From Ruania halotolerans (GTDB taxonomy: Bacteria; Actinomycetota; Actinomycetes; Actinomycetales; Beutenbergiaceae): a stretch of DNA of 64,000 nt. Below the pieces are notes generated by a model, which saw only the letters and a program-made list of their open reading frames with translations, had not been told where the DNA came from and did no database searches. This document shows positions 17,812-25,365 of this stretch, one piece after another (the stretch's first letter is position 1; each line of letters begins with the position of its first letter). The position numbers were made by a program, and so were the translations under genes. The stretch spans positions 2,305,380-2,369,379 of the forward strand of contig NZ_CP088017.1 of assembly GCF_021049285.1 (NCBI RefSeq). The letters run 5' to 3'.

Positions 17812-17830
17812 AATGTTAGTCACTAACATT
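17812..17830. promoter_or_regulatory. Perfect palindromic operator over the TetR-ABC operon promoter
   Basis: The 19-bp sequence AATGTTAGTCACTAACATT has two perfect 9-bp arms around one central base. Its minus-strand half contains TAACAT, which sits 6 nt before the TetR ATG and can serve as -10, with TTGGCG 18 nt further upstream as -35. A protein bound here would block the promoter. The likely binder is the adjacent TetR protein (inference). Confidence 0.8.
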
Positions 17831-17953
17831 GGAGGACGCCAAGCCCACCGGCCTGGGCAACCACTGGCCTGGGCGCTCACAACGACCTGGGCAGACCATG
17901 AGACCAGAGGTGGCGCAGGGCGCTCACCATCTGTGCGCCAGGGCGACGCACGC

Positions 17954-17993
17954 AGGTGCAGTGGACGCCGCACCAGCGGCGTCCACTGCACCC
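17954..17993 (-). terminator. Strong hairpin terminator after the epoxide hydrolase gene
   Basis: Arms at 17955-17971 (starting GGTGCAGTGGACGCCG) and 17976-17992 pair perfectly over about 17 bp with a 4-nt loop. The hairpin begins 12 bp beyond the stop of the minus-strand epoxide hydrolase gene. No clear U-run follows, as is common in actinobacterial terminators. Confidence 0.7.
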
Positions 17994-18004
17994 CGTCGCA
18001 GCAC

Positions 18005-19156
18005 TCAGACCGAACGAATGCCCGCAAAGAACGTCCGGATGTCGGCGGTCAGGACCTCGGGACGCTCCATGGATGCGAAATGTCCGCCGTCGGGAAACTC
18101 ACTCCAGTGGACGATGTTGCTGTTGTCGCGTTCAGCGAAGGTGCGGATGGTCTTGAAGTCGTCCGCGAAGACGGCGACTCCGGTGGGCGCCGCGTTGACG
18201 GCGGGCACGGTAGCGGCGCGCGCTTCCTCGTAGTAGAAGCGCCCGGCGGTGGCTTGGGTATTCGTGAACCAGTACAGGCTGACGTGGGTGAGGATCTGGT
18301 CGCGGGTGACCAGGCTCGTCCCGTTGCCGAAGGAGTTGAACAGTTCACTCCAGGCCAGCTGGCCGACCGGCGAGTCGGCAATTCCCACCGCCACCGTCTG
18401 GGGCCGGGAGGCATTGATCGCGTTGTACCCGCCGACCGACTGGAACCACTTGAGGTGCTCGAGTGATGCGTAGTCCTTCGGTTCCAGCTTCTCGAACTCG
18501 CTCGGGTCACCCGAGGGGAACGAGAAGAGTTGCAGCACGTGCATTCCGAGATATCCAGGCGGGTCGAGCAGGCCGAGTTCACGGGAGACCATCGCTCCGA
18601 CATCGCTGCCATGGGAGCCGTAGCTCTCGTAGCCAAGACGGCGCATCAATGTGTCGAATGTGCGCGCCACGCGCGCTATCGTCCAGCCGCCACCGGCCAA
18701 CGGAGTGCTGAACCCGAAACCAGGCACGGAGGGCACCACCACGGAGAAGGCGTCCTCGGCCTTGCCGCCATGGGCCACGGGATCGGTGAGCGGACCGATC
18801 ATGTCGAGGAAGTCGGCAAACGAGCCCGGATAGGTGTGCACGAGCAGCAACGGTGTCGCTGCCTCCTCCACCGACGGCACGTGGATGAAGTGCACCTCCT
18901 GACCGTCGATCTGGGTCAGATAGTGCGGAAACTCGTTCATCCGAGCCTCCTGTGCCCTCCAGTCGAAGTCGTTGATCCAATGGTCGACGGTCTCTGCCAG
19001 GTAGCTGTTCGGAGTTCCGTACTCCCAGTTCTCCTCGGGCGTCGGTCGGGGAAGTCGAGTGCGCGCCAGGCGCTGGTGCAGGTCCTCGAGGTCGCTCCCG
19101 GAAACCTCGACGCGGAAGGGACGGATATCGGCGGTGTTCTTCTCTGTGGTGGTCAT
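18005..19156 (-). CDS. Epoxide hydrolase-like alpha/beta hydrolase (EHN family)
   Basis: The 383-residue protein has the N-terminal EHN domain (RPFRVEVSGSDLEDLHQRLA; WEYGTPNSYLAETVDHW) followed by an alpha/beta hydrolase fold with oxyanion motif HTYPGS, VVVPSVPGFGFS and nucleophile-elbow region GSHGSDVGA, where the Asp in SDVG is the expected nucleophile. The catalytic histidine is in GGHFASMERP. Such enzymes open epoxides by an ester intermediate; juvenile-hormone-type and xenobiotic epoxides are family substrates. The start at 19156 (MTTTEK) matches the family; a frame from 19186 would cross the operator. It is divergent from a WYL regulator and followed by a strong terminator, so it is a single-gene unit. 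Confidence 0.9.
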   Translation of the reverse strand: MTTTEKNTADIRPFRVEVSGSDLEDLHQRLARTRLPRPTPEENWEYGTPNSYLAETVDHWINDFDWRAQEARMNEFPHYLTQIDGQEVHFIHVPSVEEAATPLLLVHTYPGSFADFLDMIGPLTDPVAHGGKAEDAFSVVVPSVPGFGFSTPLAGGGWTIARVARTFDTLMRRLGYESYGSHGSDVGAMVSRELGLLDPPGYLGMHVLQLFSFPSGDPSEFEKLEPKDYASLEHLKWFQSVGGYNAINASRPQTVAVGIADSPVGQLAWSELFNSFGNGTSLVTRDQILTHVSLYWFTNTQATAGRFYYEEARAATVPAVNAAPTGVAVFADDFKTIRTFAERDNSNIVHWSEFPDGGHFASMERPEVLTADIRTFFAGIRSV

Positions 19157-19162
19157 GAGACC

Positions 19163-19211
19163 ACGATAGAGACGCAATAGGAACATTCAGTTCCTATTGT
19201 CCGAGTATTCT
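19163..19211. promoter_or_regulatory. Divergent promoter pair with 25-bp inverted-repeat operator
   Basis: A perfect inverted repeat (arms CAATAGGAAC at 19175-19184 and GTTCCTATTG at 19190-19199, 5-bp spacer) lies between the divergent genes. Candidate -10 boxes flank it: TATCGT on the minus strand (19163-19168), 6 nt before the hydrolase ATG, and TATTCT on the plus strand (19206-19211), 6 nt before the regulator ATG at 19218. A second small palindrome, CCGAG-TATT-CTCGG, spans 19201-19214. The repeat covers both -35 regions and is the likely site of the WYL regulator. Confidence 0.75.
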
Positions 19212-19217
19212 CGGAAC

Positions 19218-20255
19218 ATGCTCGACACCTCGGCGCGCCTGCTCGCACTCCTCTCACTGCTGCAGTCCCGCCCAGACTGGCCGGGTTCCGAACTGGCGCG
19301 TCGCCTGGACGTGAGCACGCGCACGATCCGCAACGACATCGACAGGCTGCGGACGCTCGGCTATCCGGTCAACGCCGCCCGCGGCTCGTACGGGCACTAC
19401 ACACTCGGCGCCGGTGCGAAGCTCCCGCCATTACTTCTTGACGACGAGGAGGCCGTGGCGGTGGCGATCGGATTACGTGCCGGCGGCGGTGTCAGCGGAA
19501 TCCGGGAGAGCAGCGCACGCGCCCTGACCAAACTCGAGCAGGTGTTGCCCCACCGTCTGCGCCGGCAGGTGACGGCGATCCACGAGGCCATGTCGACCGC
19601 GCCGGAGAATCTCGCCAGCAATGTCGAGGATCCCGAGACCGATGCCGCCACCCTCACCCAGATCGCGGCAGCGATCCGTGACCAGGAACTGCTCCGTTTC
19701 GACTACCAGGCTGGTGAGGACTCCGCTGGCCCGTGGGGCTCCACGCCTGCGGCGAACGAGCTACTGGAGGGGTGGGCCCACCTCGTGGAGCCGTACCGGC
19801 TCGTCAGCTGGCTGCGGCGCTGGTATCTCGTGGGTCGAGATGTCCCCACCGCCGCCTGGCGGATCTTCCGGGTCGATTGGACATCCTTACGTGCTCCCAC
19901 ACATCGCCATTTCACCCCTGTTCCGTTTCTTGACGGCGACTACACCAGCTTCGTCCTTCGAACGGTCGCCTCGACCGGCTGGAAGGTGCACGCCAGGATC
20001 ACCGTGTTCGCTCCCGCCGAGGAAGTCCTGCGCCGCATCAACGCCACCGTGGGCGTGGTCGAGTCGATCGACGAGAGCACCTGCGTGCTCGTCACCGGTG
20101 CCGACAGTTTTGAGACCATCGCCGTCTACATCGGGATGCTCGGGCTCGATTTCCACGTCACCGAACCAGCCGCACTCGTGCACCATCTGCGTGAGCTCGG
20201 CCGGCGCTACTCCCGCGCGATCGAGGAGGCACCCTGCCGCAGCGACCAGGTCTAG
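19218..20255 (+). CDS. WYL domain transcriptional regulator (YafY-like)
   Basis: The 345-residue protein has an N-terminal HTH_11 winged helix (ARLLALLSLLQSRPDWPGSE; ELARRLDVSTRTIRNDIDRL) and a WYL domain in the middle (RLVSWLRRWYLVGRDVP near residue 195), then a WCX C-terminal extension (WKVHARITVF). WYL regulators sense ligands, sometimes nucleic acids, and often control neighbouring genes. An in-frame TTG at 19197 is inside the operator; the ATG at 19218 sits 6 nt after a TATTCT -10 box, suggesting a leaderless mRNA. Its divergent partner is an epoxide hydrolase. The stop overlaps the convergent TetR stop by 4 bp. Confidence 0.9.
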   Translation: MLDTSARLLALLSLLQSRPDWPGSELARRLDVSTRTIRNDIDRLRTLGYPVNAARGSYGHYTLGAGAKLPPLLLDDEEAVAVAIGLRAGGGVSGIRESSARALTKLEQVLPHRLRRQVTAIHEAMSTAPENLASNVEDPETDAATLTQIAAAIRDQELLRFDYQAGEDSAGPWGSTPAANELLEGWAHLVEPYRLVSWLRRWYLVGRDVPTAAWRIFRVDWTSLRAPTHRHFTPVPFLDGDYTSFVLRTVASTGWKVHARITVFAPAEEVLRRINATVGVVESIDESTCVLVTGADSFETIAVYIGMLGLDFHVTEPAALVHHLRELGRRYSRAIEEAPCRSDQV

Positions 20256-20893
20256 TTGCGCGGGGGAAGGCCGTGCGGGCCTGAAGGGGACACTGACCGA
20301 CCGCGTGGGCGGGCCGTCGAGATGGCGCGAAGGCTGGGAGTCAACAGGTCCACGAGTCGATCTGGGGGCAGGGACCGAAGCGGCTCGACCCCGATCACGT
20401 AGCGGCCGAAGATGATCCCGATGATGATCGTGATCGTGGCACTGGCGCGCTCACTAGCGCCGCGGCCGCCGAAGTATTCACCGAGCCGACTGACGATCTC
20501 GCGCTCGAGGTACTCCCGGAAGGCATGCAGAACCTCTGGGTGCTGCATGCCCGTCGCGACGAGCTGGGCAAGCGAGCCCCGCACCTCAGGTGCGTCCCAC
20601 GCACGGATCACCAGGGCGGCAAGTCGCTCGGGCGCCGTCGTAGGGTCCCCGTCGAGCGCCTTCTCCAGCACCAGCGACGGACCGAGCGAGAGGGCCATCG
20701 CACGGGCGAACAGCTCCTTCTTCGATCCGAAGTGGTAGGCGATCAGGGCCGGGTCGCAGTGCGCCTCCTGAGCGATCATGCGCAGCGTCGCGCCGTGATA
20801 GCCGCACGTCGCGAACAGGTTGCGGGCCGCCGTCAGGAGCCGATCTCGGCCATCGTCGGTACCGGTACGGGGACGACCGCGCATTTTATTCAT
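20252..20893 (-). CDS. TetR family regulator, probably of the downstream ABC exporter
   Basis: The 213-residue protein has a TetR DNA-binding domain (RDRLLTAARNLFATCGYHGA; TLRMIAQEAHCDPALIAYHF) and a C-terminal half of the TetR_C_33-like type seen in regulators of efflux pumps. The gene is divergent from a three-gene ABC transporter operon with only 67 bp between starts, so it most likely controls that promoter. ATGs at 20893 and 20884 are both plausible. The stop overlaps that of the WYL gene by 4 bp. Confidence 0.9.
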   Translation of the reverse strand: MNKMRGRPRTGTDDGRDRLLTAARNLFATCGYHGATLRMIAQEAHCDPALIAYHFGSKKELFARAMALSLGPSLVLEKALDGDPTTAPERLAALVIRAWDAPEVRGSLAQLVATGMQHPEVLHAFREYLEREIVSRLGEYFGGRGASERASATITIIIGIIFGRYVIGVEPLRSLPPDRLVDLLTPSLRAISTARPRGRSVSPSGPHGLPPRN

Positions 20894-20960
20894 CAGCGTT
20901 GAGTGTAGCGAGGCGGAAGGTCAGACTCATGGCGACCAGGACGGAACAACAGGAGGCACT

Positions 20961-21749
20961 GTGAGCCAGCAGCAGGCGACGATAGACGTGACAGGGGTGA
21001 GCGTGGAGTTTCCCCGTGGGCGCAGGCGGCCCCCCTTCCGCGCATTGGATAGCGTCGACCTTGCCGTTCGTCCCGGTCAGGTCAGTTGTCTGCTCGGGCC
21101 CAACGGATCCGGTAAGACGACGCTGATGAACATCCTGACGGGCCTGTTGACGCCGACCTCAGGTCGCCTCCGAGTACTTGGTCTCGATCCAACAGCCCAG
21201 CGCCGGGAGCTCCTGCGTCGGATCGCGCTGGTGCCGCAGGAGACGTCGCTCTATCCCGAATTGACCGCGCGAGAGAACCTCGCCTTCCACGCCAGCTACT
21301 ACGGAATGCCCGCCCGAGCACAGCGCGCACGTATCGACGAGACGCTCGAACTGGTTCAGCTCGGCAGTCGCGCCCGTGATCGGGCCGGCACCTTCTCCGG
21401 CGGCATGCAGCGCAGGCTCGCACTCGGTAAGGCACTGATGATGAAGCCCGAGGTCCTCCTCCTGGACGAGCCGACCCTCGGCGTCGATGTGCAGTCCCGC
21501 GAGGCCATCTGGACTCGCATCGACGAGGTGGCGCAGGAAGGACGAATCGTGCTCCTGACCACGAACTATATGGAGGAGGCCCAACGACTCGGTGATCAGA
21601 TCACCATCATCGACCGAGGAATGAACGTCGTCGGCGGCAGTCTGAGTGAACTCACGTCCCAGGTGCCCGACGTCGAGCGGGTCGAGGTGCCAGCGGTCAG
21701 TCTGCAAGACGTCTTCCTGCACTTCACCGGCCGCGGACTACGGAACTGA
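20961..21749 (+). CDS. ABC transporter ATP-binding protein
   Basis: The 262-residue ATPase has Walker A GPNGSGKTT near residue 49, signature FSGGMQRRL, Walker B VLLLDEPTLGVD and the switch region LTTNYMEEAQRLGD, in which Asn replaces the usual switch histidine (LTTH/LTSH), an uncommon variant. It belongs to the drug/lipid exporter type that pairs with ABC-2 permeases. The GTG at 20961 has AGGAGG 4 nt upstream; the frame is open further up, but no better start exists. Two permease genes follow at 5-nt and overlapping spacing, so the complex is probably one ATPase dimer with a permease heterodimer. Confidence 0.92.
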   Translation: MSQQQATIDVTGVSVEFPRGRRRPPFRALDSVDLAVRPGQVSCLLGPNGSGKTTLMNILTGLLTPTSGRLRVLGLDPTAQRRELLRRIALVPQETSLYPELTARENLAFHASYYGMPARAQRARIDETLELVQLGSRARDRAGTFSGGMQRRLALGKALMMKPEVLLLDEPTLGVDVQSREAIWTRIDEVAQEGRIVLLTTNYMEEAQRLGDQITIIDRGMNVVGGSLSELTSQVPDVERVEVPAVSLQDVFLHFTGRGLRN

Positions 21750-21754
21750 CCGCG

Positions 21755-22894
21755 GTGGCCACGAAAGCGGCATTCGCACTCGTCAAGAAGGACCTCACGG
21801 TCACCCTCCGTGCCCCCCTCTTTGCCGCGATCAGCATCCTGGTGCCGGTCGCATTCACCCTCCTGTACGCCATCGTCATCCACGTCTCGACTACGGCGCC
21901 CATCGCCATCGCCGACGAGGACGCAACGCCGCGATCGGCGGAGTTCGTCCAGGTGATGGAGCAGATGCGCAACGGCGACGGTCCCTACTACGAGATCCTC
22001 ACCACGGACCCGGACCGGGCGCGCGAGATGTACCGCGACGGGGATGCCGGCGCGATGCTGACGATCCCGCAGGGATTTGCGCACTCTTCCGATACCGGCG
22101 ATAGCCCGGCAGTGACGCTGTCCCTGATCAACATCAACGCTGACGGAACGAAGAACCACCATCTCCGTATCGAAGAAGCACTCCGGCAGTTCGAGCAGGC
22201 TCTACCGACGACTCCGGCCAGTCAGCTGACCATCACAGAGACAACCGCGTTCGACCATGACATCCCGGTGACCATCTACCTGGGCTCGGCGTTGATCGTC
22301 TTCGCCGCACTGTACGCCGGCATCGTCAATGTCGGTGTCGGCATCGCCCGGGAATGGGAAGGTCGCACCGCGAAAGGGCTCGTTCTTTCGCCGAGCGGTC
22401 CTGCCGCGCTCGTCGTGGGCAAGTGGATTGCCGGCGCCGCGACGTCCCTCGTCACGATAGCCGTGACGGTGGTGGGCATCGGCTGGGTTCTCGGCTACCC
22501 AGTCAATCTCCTCGGGTGGGCATCCGTGGGCGTGCTCGCCATCGTCTGGATATACGGAGCTGCCTTGGGCACCCTCCTTGGGGTCGCACTGCGGCAATCA
22601 CTTCCGCTCATTCCGATCGCCGTGATGATCGCGATCACCCACTTCCTCGTCAACGGCTACGAGTCCTACATCCGCGGATTCGCTCACGGTGGCGCCGTCG
22701 ACCTGCTCTGGTCGGCGACCCATGGGATCCCGCTAGCCCCGCTGTTCGACATGGTGCGGTTCGAGGTTGCCTCGCTCCCCCAACCGGACGGCGCGACCGT
22801 GGGGGTCATCGGAAGCCTCCTCCTCGCAACCGCCGTACTCGCCCTCGCCGCCTGGCGGTTGACCCGAGCCCTCCGCTTCTCCCAAGGACAATGA
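21755..22894 (+). CDS. ABC-2 type permease with large extracytoplasmic loop, subunit 1
   Basis: The 379-residue protein starts at a GTG and has one N-terminal helix (LFAAISILVPVAFTLLYAIV), a roughly 140-residue loop, then five further helices, the layout of ABC2_membrane_3/YhgE-like exporters. The loop includes DPDRAREMYRDGDAGAMLTI, a YbhS/YhgE-like feature. It shares the loop plan and the Asn-Ile-Asn-x-Asp motif (INADGTKN / INTDAMKN) with the next permease, so the two genes arose by duplication. The stop overlaps the next start (ATGA). Confidence 0.88.
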   Translation: MATKAAFALVKKDLTVTLRAPLFAAISILVPVAFTLLYAIVIHVSTTAPIAIADEDATPRSAEFVQVMEQMRNGDGPYYEILTTDPDRAREMYRDGDAGAMLTIPQGFAHSSDTGDSPAVTLSLININADGTKNHHLRIEEALRQFEQALPTTPASQLTITETTAFDHDIPVTIYLGSALIVFAALYAGIVNVGVGIAREWEGRTAKGLVLSPSGPAALVVGKWIAGAATSLVTIAVTVVGIGWVLGYPVNLLGWASVGVLAIVWIYGAALGTLLGVALRQSLPLIPIAVMIAITHFLVNGYESYIRGFAHGGAVDLLWSATHGIPLAPLFDMVRFEVASLPQPDGATVGVIGSLLLATAVLALAAWRLTRALRFSQGQ

Positions 22895-24000
22895 TGATGA
22901 CTGCACTTCGCGCACTCGCTGCCATGACCACCCGCAACCTTCGGATCGCCCGGCGCCGCCCGGAGTTGCTCGTGCAGACGATGGCGTTACCCGTCGTCGT
23001 TCTCGTCCTTGCCTCCCTCATCTTCGGGGCGAGCGACTCGTGGCCGATCGCCGTCGTCGATGAGGCCGAAACTGCACAATCTCGCCAGCTCACCCACACC
23101 ATCGACGAGACCCAGGGGCCGACCGGCCACTACTTCCGAGTGGTCGAGACCGACGCCACTGCAGCAGCCACGCAGCTCCTGGACGGCAGGCTGCACATGA
23201 CGATCACGATCCCTCCCGACTTCGATACCACCGGAGTGGTTGAAGTCGCGACCTACAACATCAACACCGACGCCATGAAGAACGTACGGCTGCGCGTGAC
23301 GACAATGGCGAACCTCTTTGACAGTGCCGCTCATGCCGACCAGATCACCGCGATCATCGACAGGGCTAAGCCGGTGGACGTCCCACGCACGGCTTTCATG
23401 GGCGGATCAGCGGTGATCCTCGCGCTGCTCCTCGGCGCCGCATTGATCTCTGCCAACCTCTACGCCGTCGACAGCGAGCATCGCACGGAGAAGGAGATCG
23501 CCCTGACCCCGCTGGGTAGCTATATCGCGGGACTAGGCGCAGCAGCCGCCGGGTGGATCCTCGCCTTCGTGGCTACTGTTCCCACTGTGCTCGTGGCGCT
23601 GGCCTTCGGGGCACGAGCGGAGCCCGACGACGTCTTCCGGGCCACCATGATCGTCCTTCCGGCCACGGCAGCAGCGGCCGGAGTGGGCGTGTTGGTCGCC
23701 GTCGGCCTGAGAACCCATCGCGTGATCCAGCCCGCGCTCATTCTGGTGGCACTCGGTAGTTACTTCGCGAGCGGTGGGTTCATCTCGGTCTCAGCCCTGC
23801 CCCCGCTCGCTCGTGCGATCAACGCCTGGTGGCCGCCCGTGTATGTCTTCGAGTGGTCCAATCCGGTGCTCCATGGATTCACGAGCAGCCCGGCCCTCGG
23901 GGCTGTGGCCTCGCTGTGCGGGGCGACAGTTCTCGCCGTGGCGCTCGCCGCACTCGCAGCGCAACGAGCGAGTCGCCGGAAGGTGTCACATGGCCAGTAG
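22891..24000 (+). CDS. ABC-2 type permease with large extracytoplasmic loop, subunit 2
   Basis: The 369-residue paralogue of the preceding permease has an N-terminal helix (LPVVVLVLASLIFGA), an extracytoplasmic loop with TYNINTDAMKN, and five C-terminal helices. Three consecutive ATG codons (22891, 22894, 22897) begin the frame. AAGGA at 22884-22888 fits best with the second or third, so the true start may be 3-6 nt downstream of the coordinate given. With the ATPase at 20961 and permease 1, it forms an exporter of unknown cargo. Confidence 0.88.
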   Translation: MMMTALRALAAMTTRNLRIARRRPELLVQTMALPVVVLVLASLIFGASDSWPIAVVDEAETAQSRQLTHTIDETQGPTGHYFRVVETDATAAATQLLDGRLHMTITIPPDFDTTGVVEVATYNINTDAMKNVRLRVTTMANLFDSAAHADQITAIIDRAKPVDVPRTAFMGGSAVILALLLGAALISANLYAVDSEHRTEKEIALTPLGSYIAGLGAAAAGWILAFVATVPTVLVALAFGARAEPDDVFRATMIVLPATAAAAGVGVLVAVGLRTHRVIQPALILVALGSYFASGGFISVSALPPLARAINAWWPPVYVFEWSNPVLHGFTSSPALGAVASLCGATVLAVALAALAAQRASRRKVSHGQ

Positions 24001-24098
24001 AAGCACAGGAGGTCGGTCACTGCGCCCATGGGGCGGCGCTTGCACGAATTCGGCGTTGCCGCGCTCCTTCACGTCCTCCTCCAGCCTCGCCGAGGGCG

Positions 24099-25193
24099 TC
24101 AGCACGTGATTTCGCGGAAAGCCGGGATGCTGGTCATCAGCAGCGTGGCTTCCCACAGGCGTATCGCCTCCTGACGCGCGGGGACAGCTCCCAGGACTGG
24201 ACCGAACATCGCTCGCCGCTCACCGGCAGCGGTCGTGATGACCAAAACGGGCGTGCCGATCTCAGCGTCGATGCGGTCAACGCCATCGTGGTGGGAGGCG
24301 CGCAACGCAGAGTCGTAGGCGGTGGACGTGCCTGCTTCGGCGAGACCACGGGGAAGGGCCGAACGGTGCAGCGCTTCGCTGATGTCGCCGATCCACTCCC
24401 GACCGGTTCCGTCGGGTTCAGTCCACAGCGCGTCGTAGAACCTGCCAAGTGCGTCGTGTCCATGCTCGACGAGGACTGCCGTGGCGACGCGGGCGGGAAT
24501 CCACAGGTAGCCGTCCGGGTCACCCTCGGGGTCGTCGCCACGATGCTCGTTGAGCACCGACAGGCTCATCACCCGCCAGCGGATACGGAGTGGGTACTCG
24601 GCGGCGATCAGACTGATCCAACGTGCGGTGTGGCGAGTGAGCGGACATGCGGGATCCAGCCAGAAGTCCGCCGTCCACTCCCCCAGCTCCGCTCTGCCGG
24701 GGGACTGGGCGCGACACCGGCGCAGAATCTCGTCGACAACCACCTCGACCGGTGCGGTGGCATCGATGCGAACGCCTTCCGGCACATCACCGCCCGTGCG
24801 ATGCATCTGCAGTACACGTTCTCGCTCCGCCGAACGGGCACCCCATTCGCCCTCGGGTCGCACACGGAGGCGCTCATCGAGCGTGGCGAGATCGACGTCC
24901 AGGACGAAGACCTCATCGAACAGGTGGATGAACTTCTGGAAGTTCCGTGAACCGCCGCAGAAGAAGGTGACGGGCTCGTCCGTGGCCGACACCAGGCGTC
25001 GCACCTTGTCGAGATCCCAGATGTGATGCTCGTGGCCACCGGTGATCGTCGGCTCACCCGTCTCGGGATCGCCTCGATAGGCCAGTTCACGGTCACCGTG
25101 GACGGCGTGAAGACCGCGCCGTTGCAGTTCATCGCAGACGGTCGTCTTGCCTGCACCGGAAGGGCCTTCCACCAGGTAGTTCTTCCTGCCCAT
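24099..25193 (-). CDS. Fusion of P-loop nucleoside-kinase-like domain and mycothiol-nitroreductase-like thioredoxin-fold domain
   Basis: One uninterrupted 364-codon frame encodes two families. Residues 1-165 are a P-loop kinase-like protein (GPSGAGKTT at 10-18; HGDRELAYRGDPETGEP; VTFFCGGSRNFQKFIHLFD), a type usually found alone in actinobacteria. Residues 172-364 match the DsbA-like Rv2466c family of mycothiol-dependent nitroreductases (TADFWLDPACPLTRHTARW; RVMSLSVLNEHR; AYDSALRASHHDG; EIGTPVLVITT; FGPVLGAVP). In Rv2466c the active site is CPWC. Here it is C183-P-L-T186, so the second cysteine is lost. The gene is alone, with 98 bp to the convergent ABC operon. I found no frameshift or internal ribosome site, so a single polypeptide is likely; its role is unknown. 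Confidence 0.82.
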   Translation of the reverse strand: MGRKNYLVEGPSGAGKTTVCDELQRRGLHAVHGDRELAYRGDPETGEPTITGGHEHHIWDLDKVRRLVSATDEPVTFFCGGSRNFQKFIHLFDEVFVLDVDLATLDERLRVRPEGEWGARSAERERVLQMHRTGGDVPEGVRIDATAPVEVVVDEILRRCRAQSPGRAELGEWTADFWLDPACPLTRHTARWISLIAAEYPLRIRWRVMSLSVLNEHRGDDPEGDPDGYLWIPARVATAVLVEHGHDALGRFYDALWTEPDGTGREWIGDISEALHRSALPRGLAEAGTSTAYDSALRASHHDGVDRIDAEIGTPVLVITTAAGERRAMFGPVLGAVPARQEAIRLWEATLLMTSIPAFREITC

Positions 25194-25289
25194 GCCGCGA
25201 CTGTACGCACTCTACCCACACCGAAGACTCAACTCGTACGATGCCGTTCGAGATAAGGGCCTACCTGAGCGAGATGGAGGAACGACGCC

Positions 25290-25349
25290 ATGGGCACAGT
25301 CGTCTCTCACCCGAGCGTGACCGCCGACGGGTACGCGGCGGGCCGAACG
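25290..25349 (+). pseudogene. 5' remnant of a DHFR/RibD-C family gene
   Basis: An ATG at 25290 with a good ribosome site (GGAGGAACGACGCC before it) starts MGTVVSHPSVTADGYAAG, which matches the N terminus of dihydrofolate-reductase-family proteins (MGxVxSxxSxSLDGFIAGP). The similarity ends after about 20 codons, where the frame runs into the end of the MFS gene. It appears to be the truncated start of a lost gene. Confidence 0.5.
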
Positions 25350-25365
25350 CGCATACCGACCGTCC

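Noticed and set aside
18463-18711. Small plus-strand frames inside the epoxide hydrolase gene
   Set aside because: They are shadows of the hydrolase on the minus strand.
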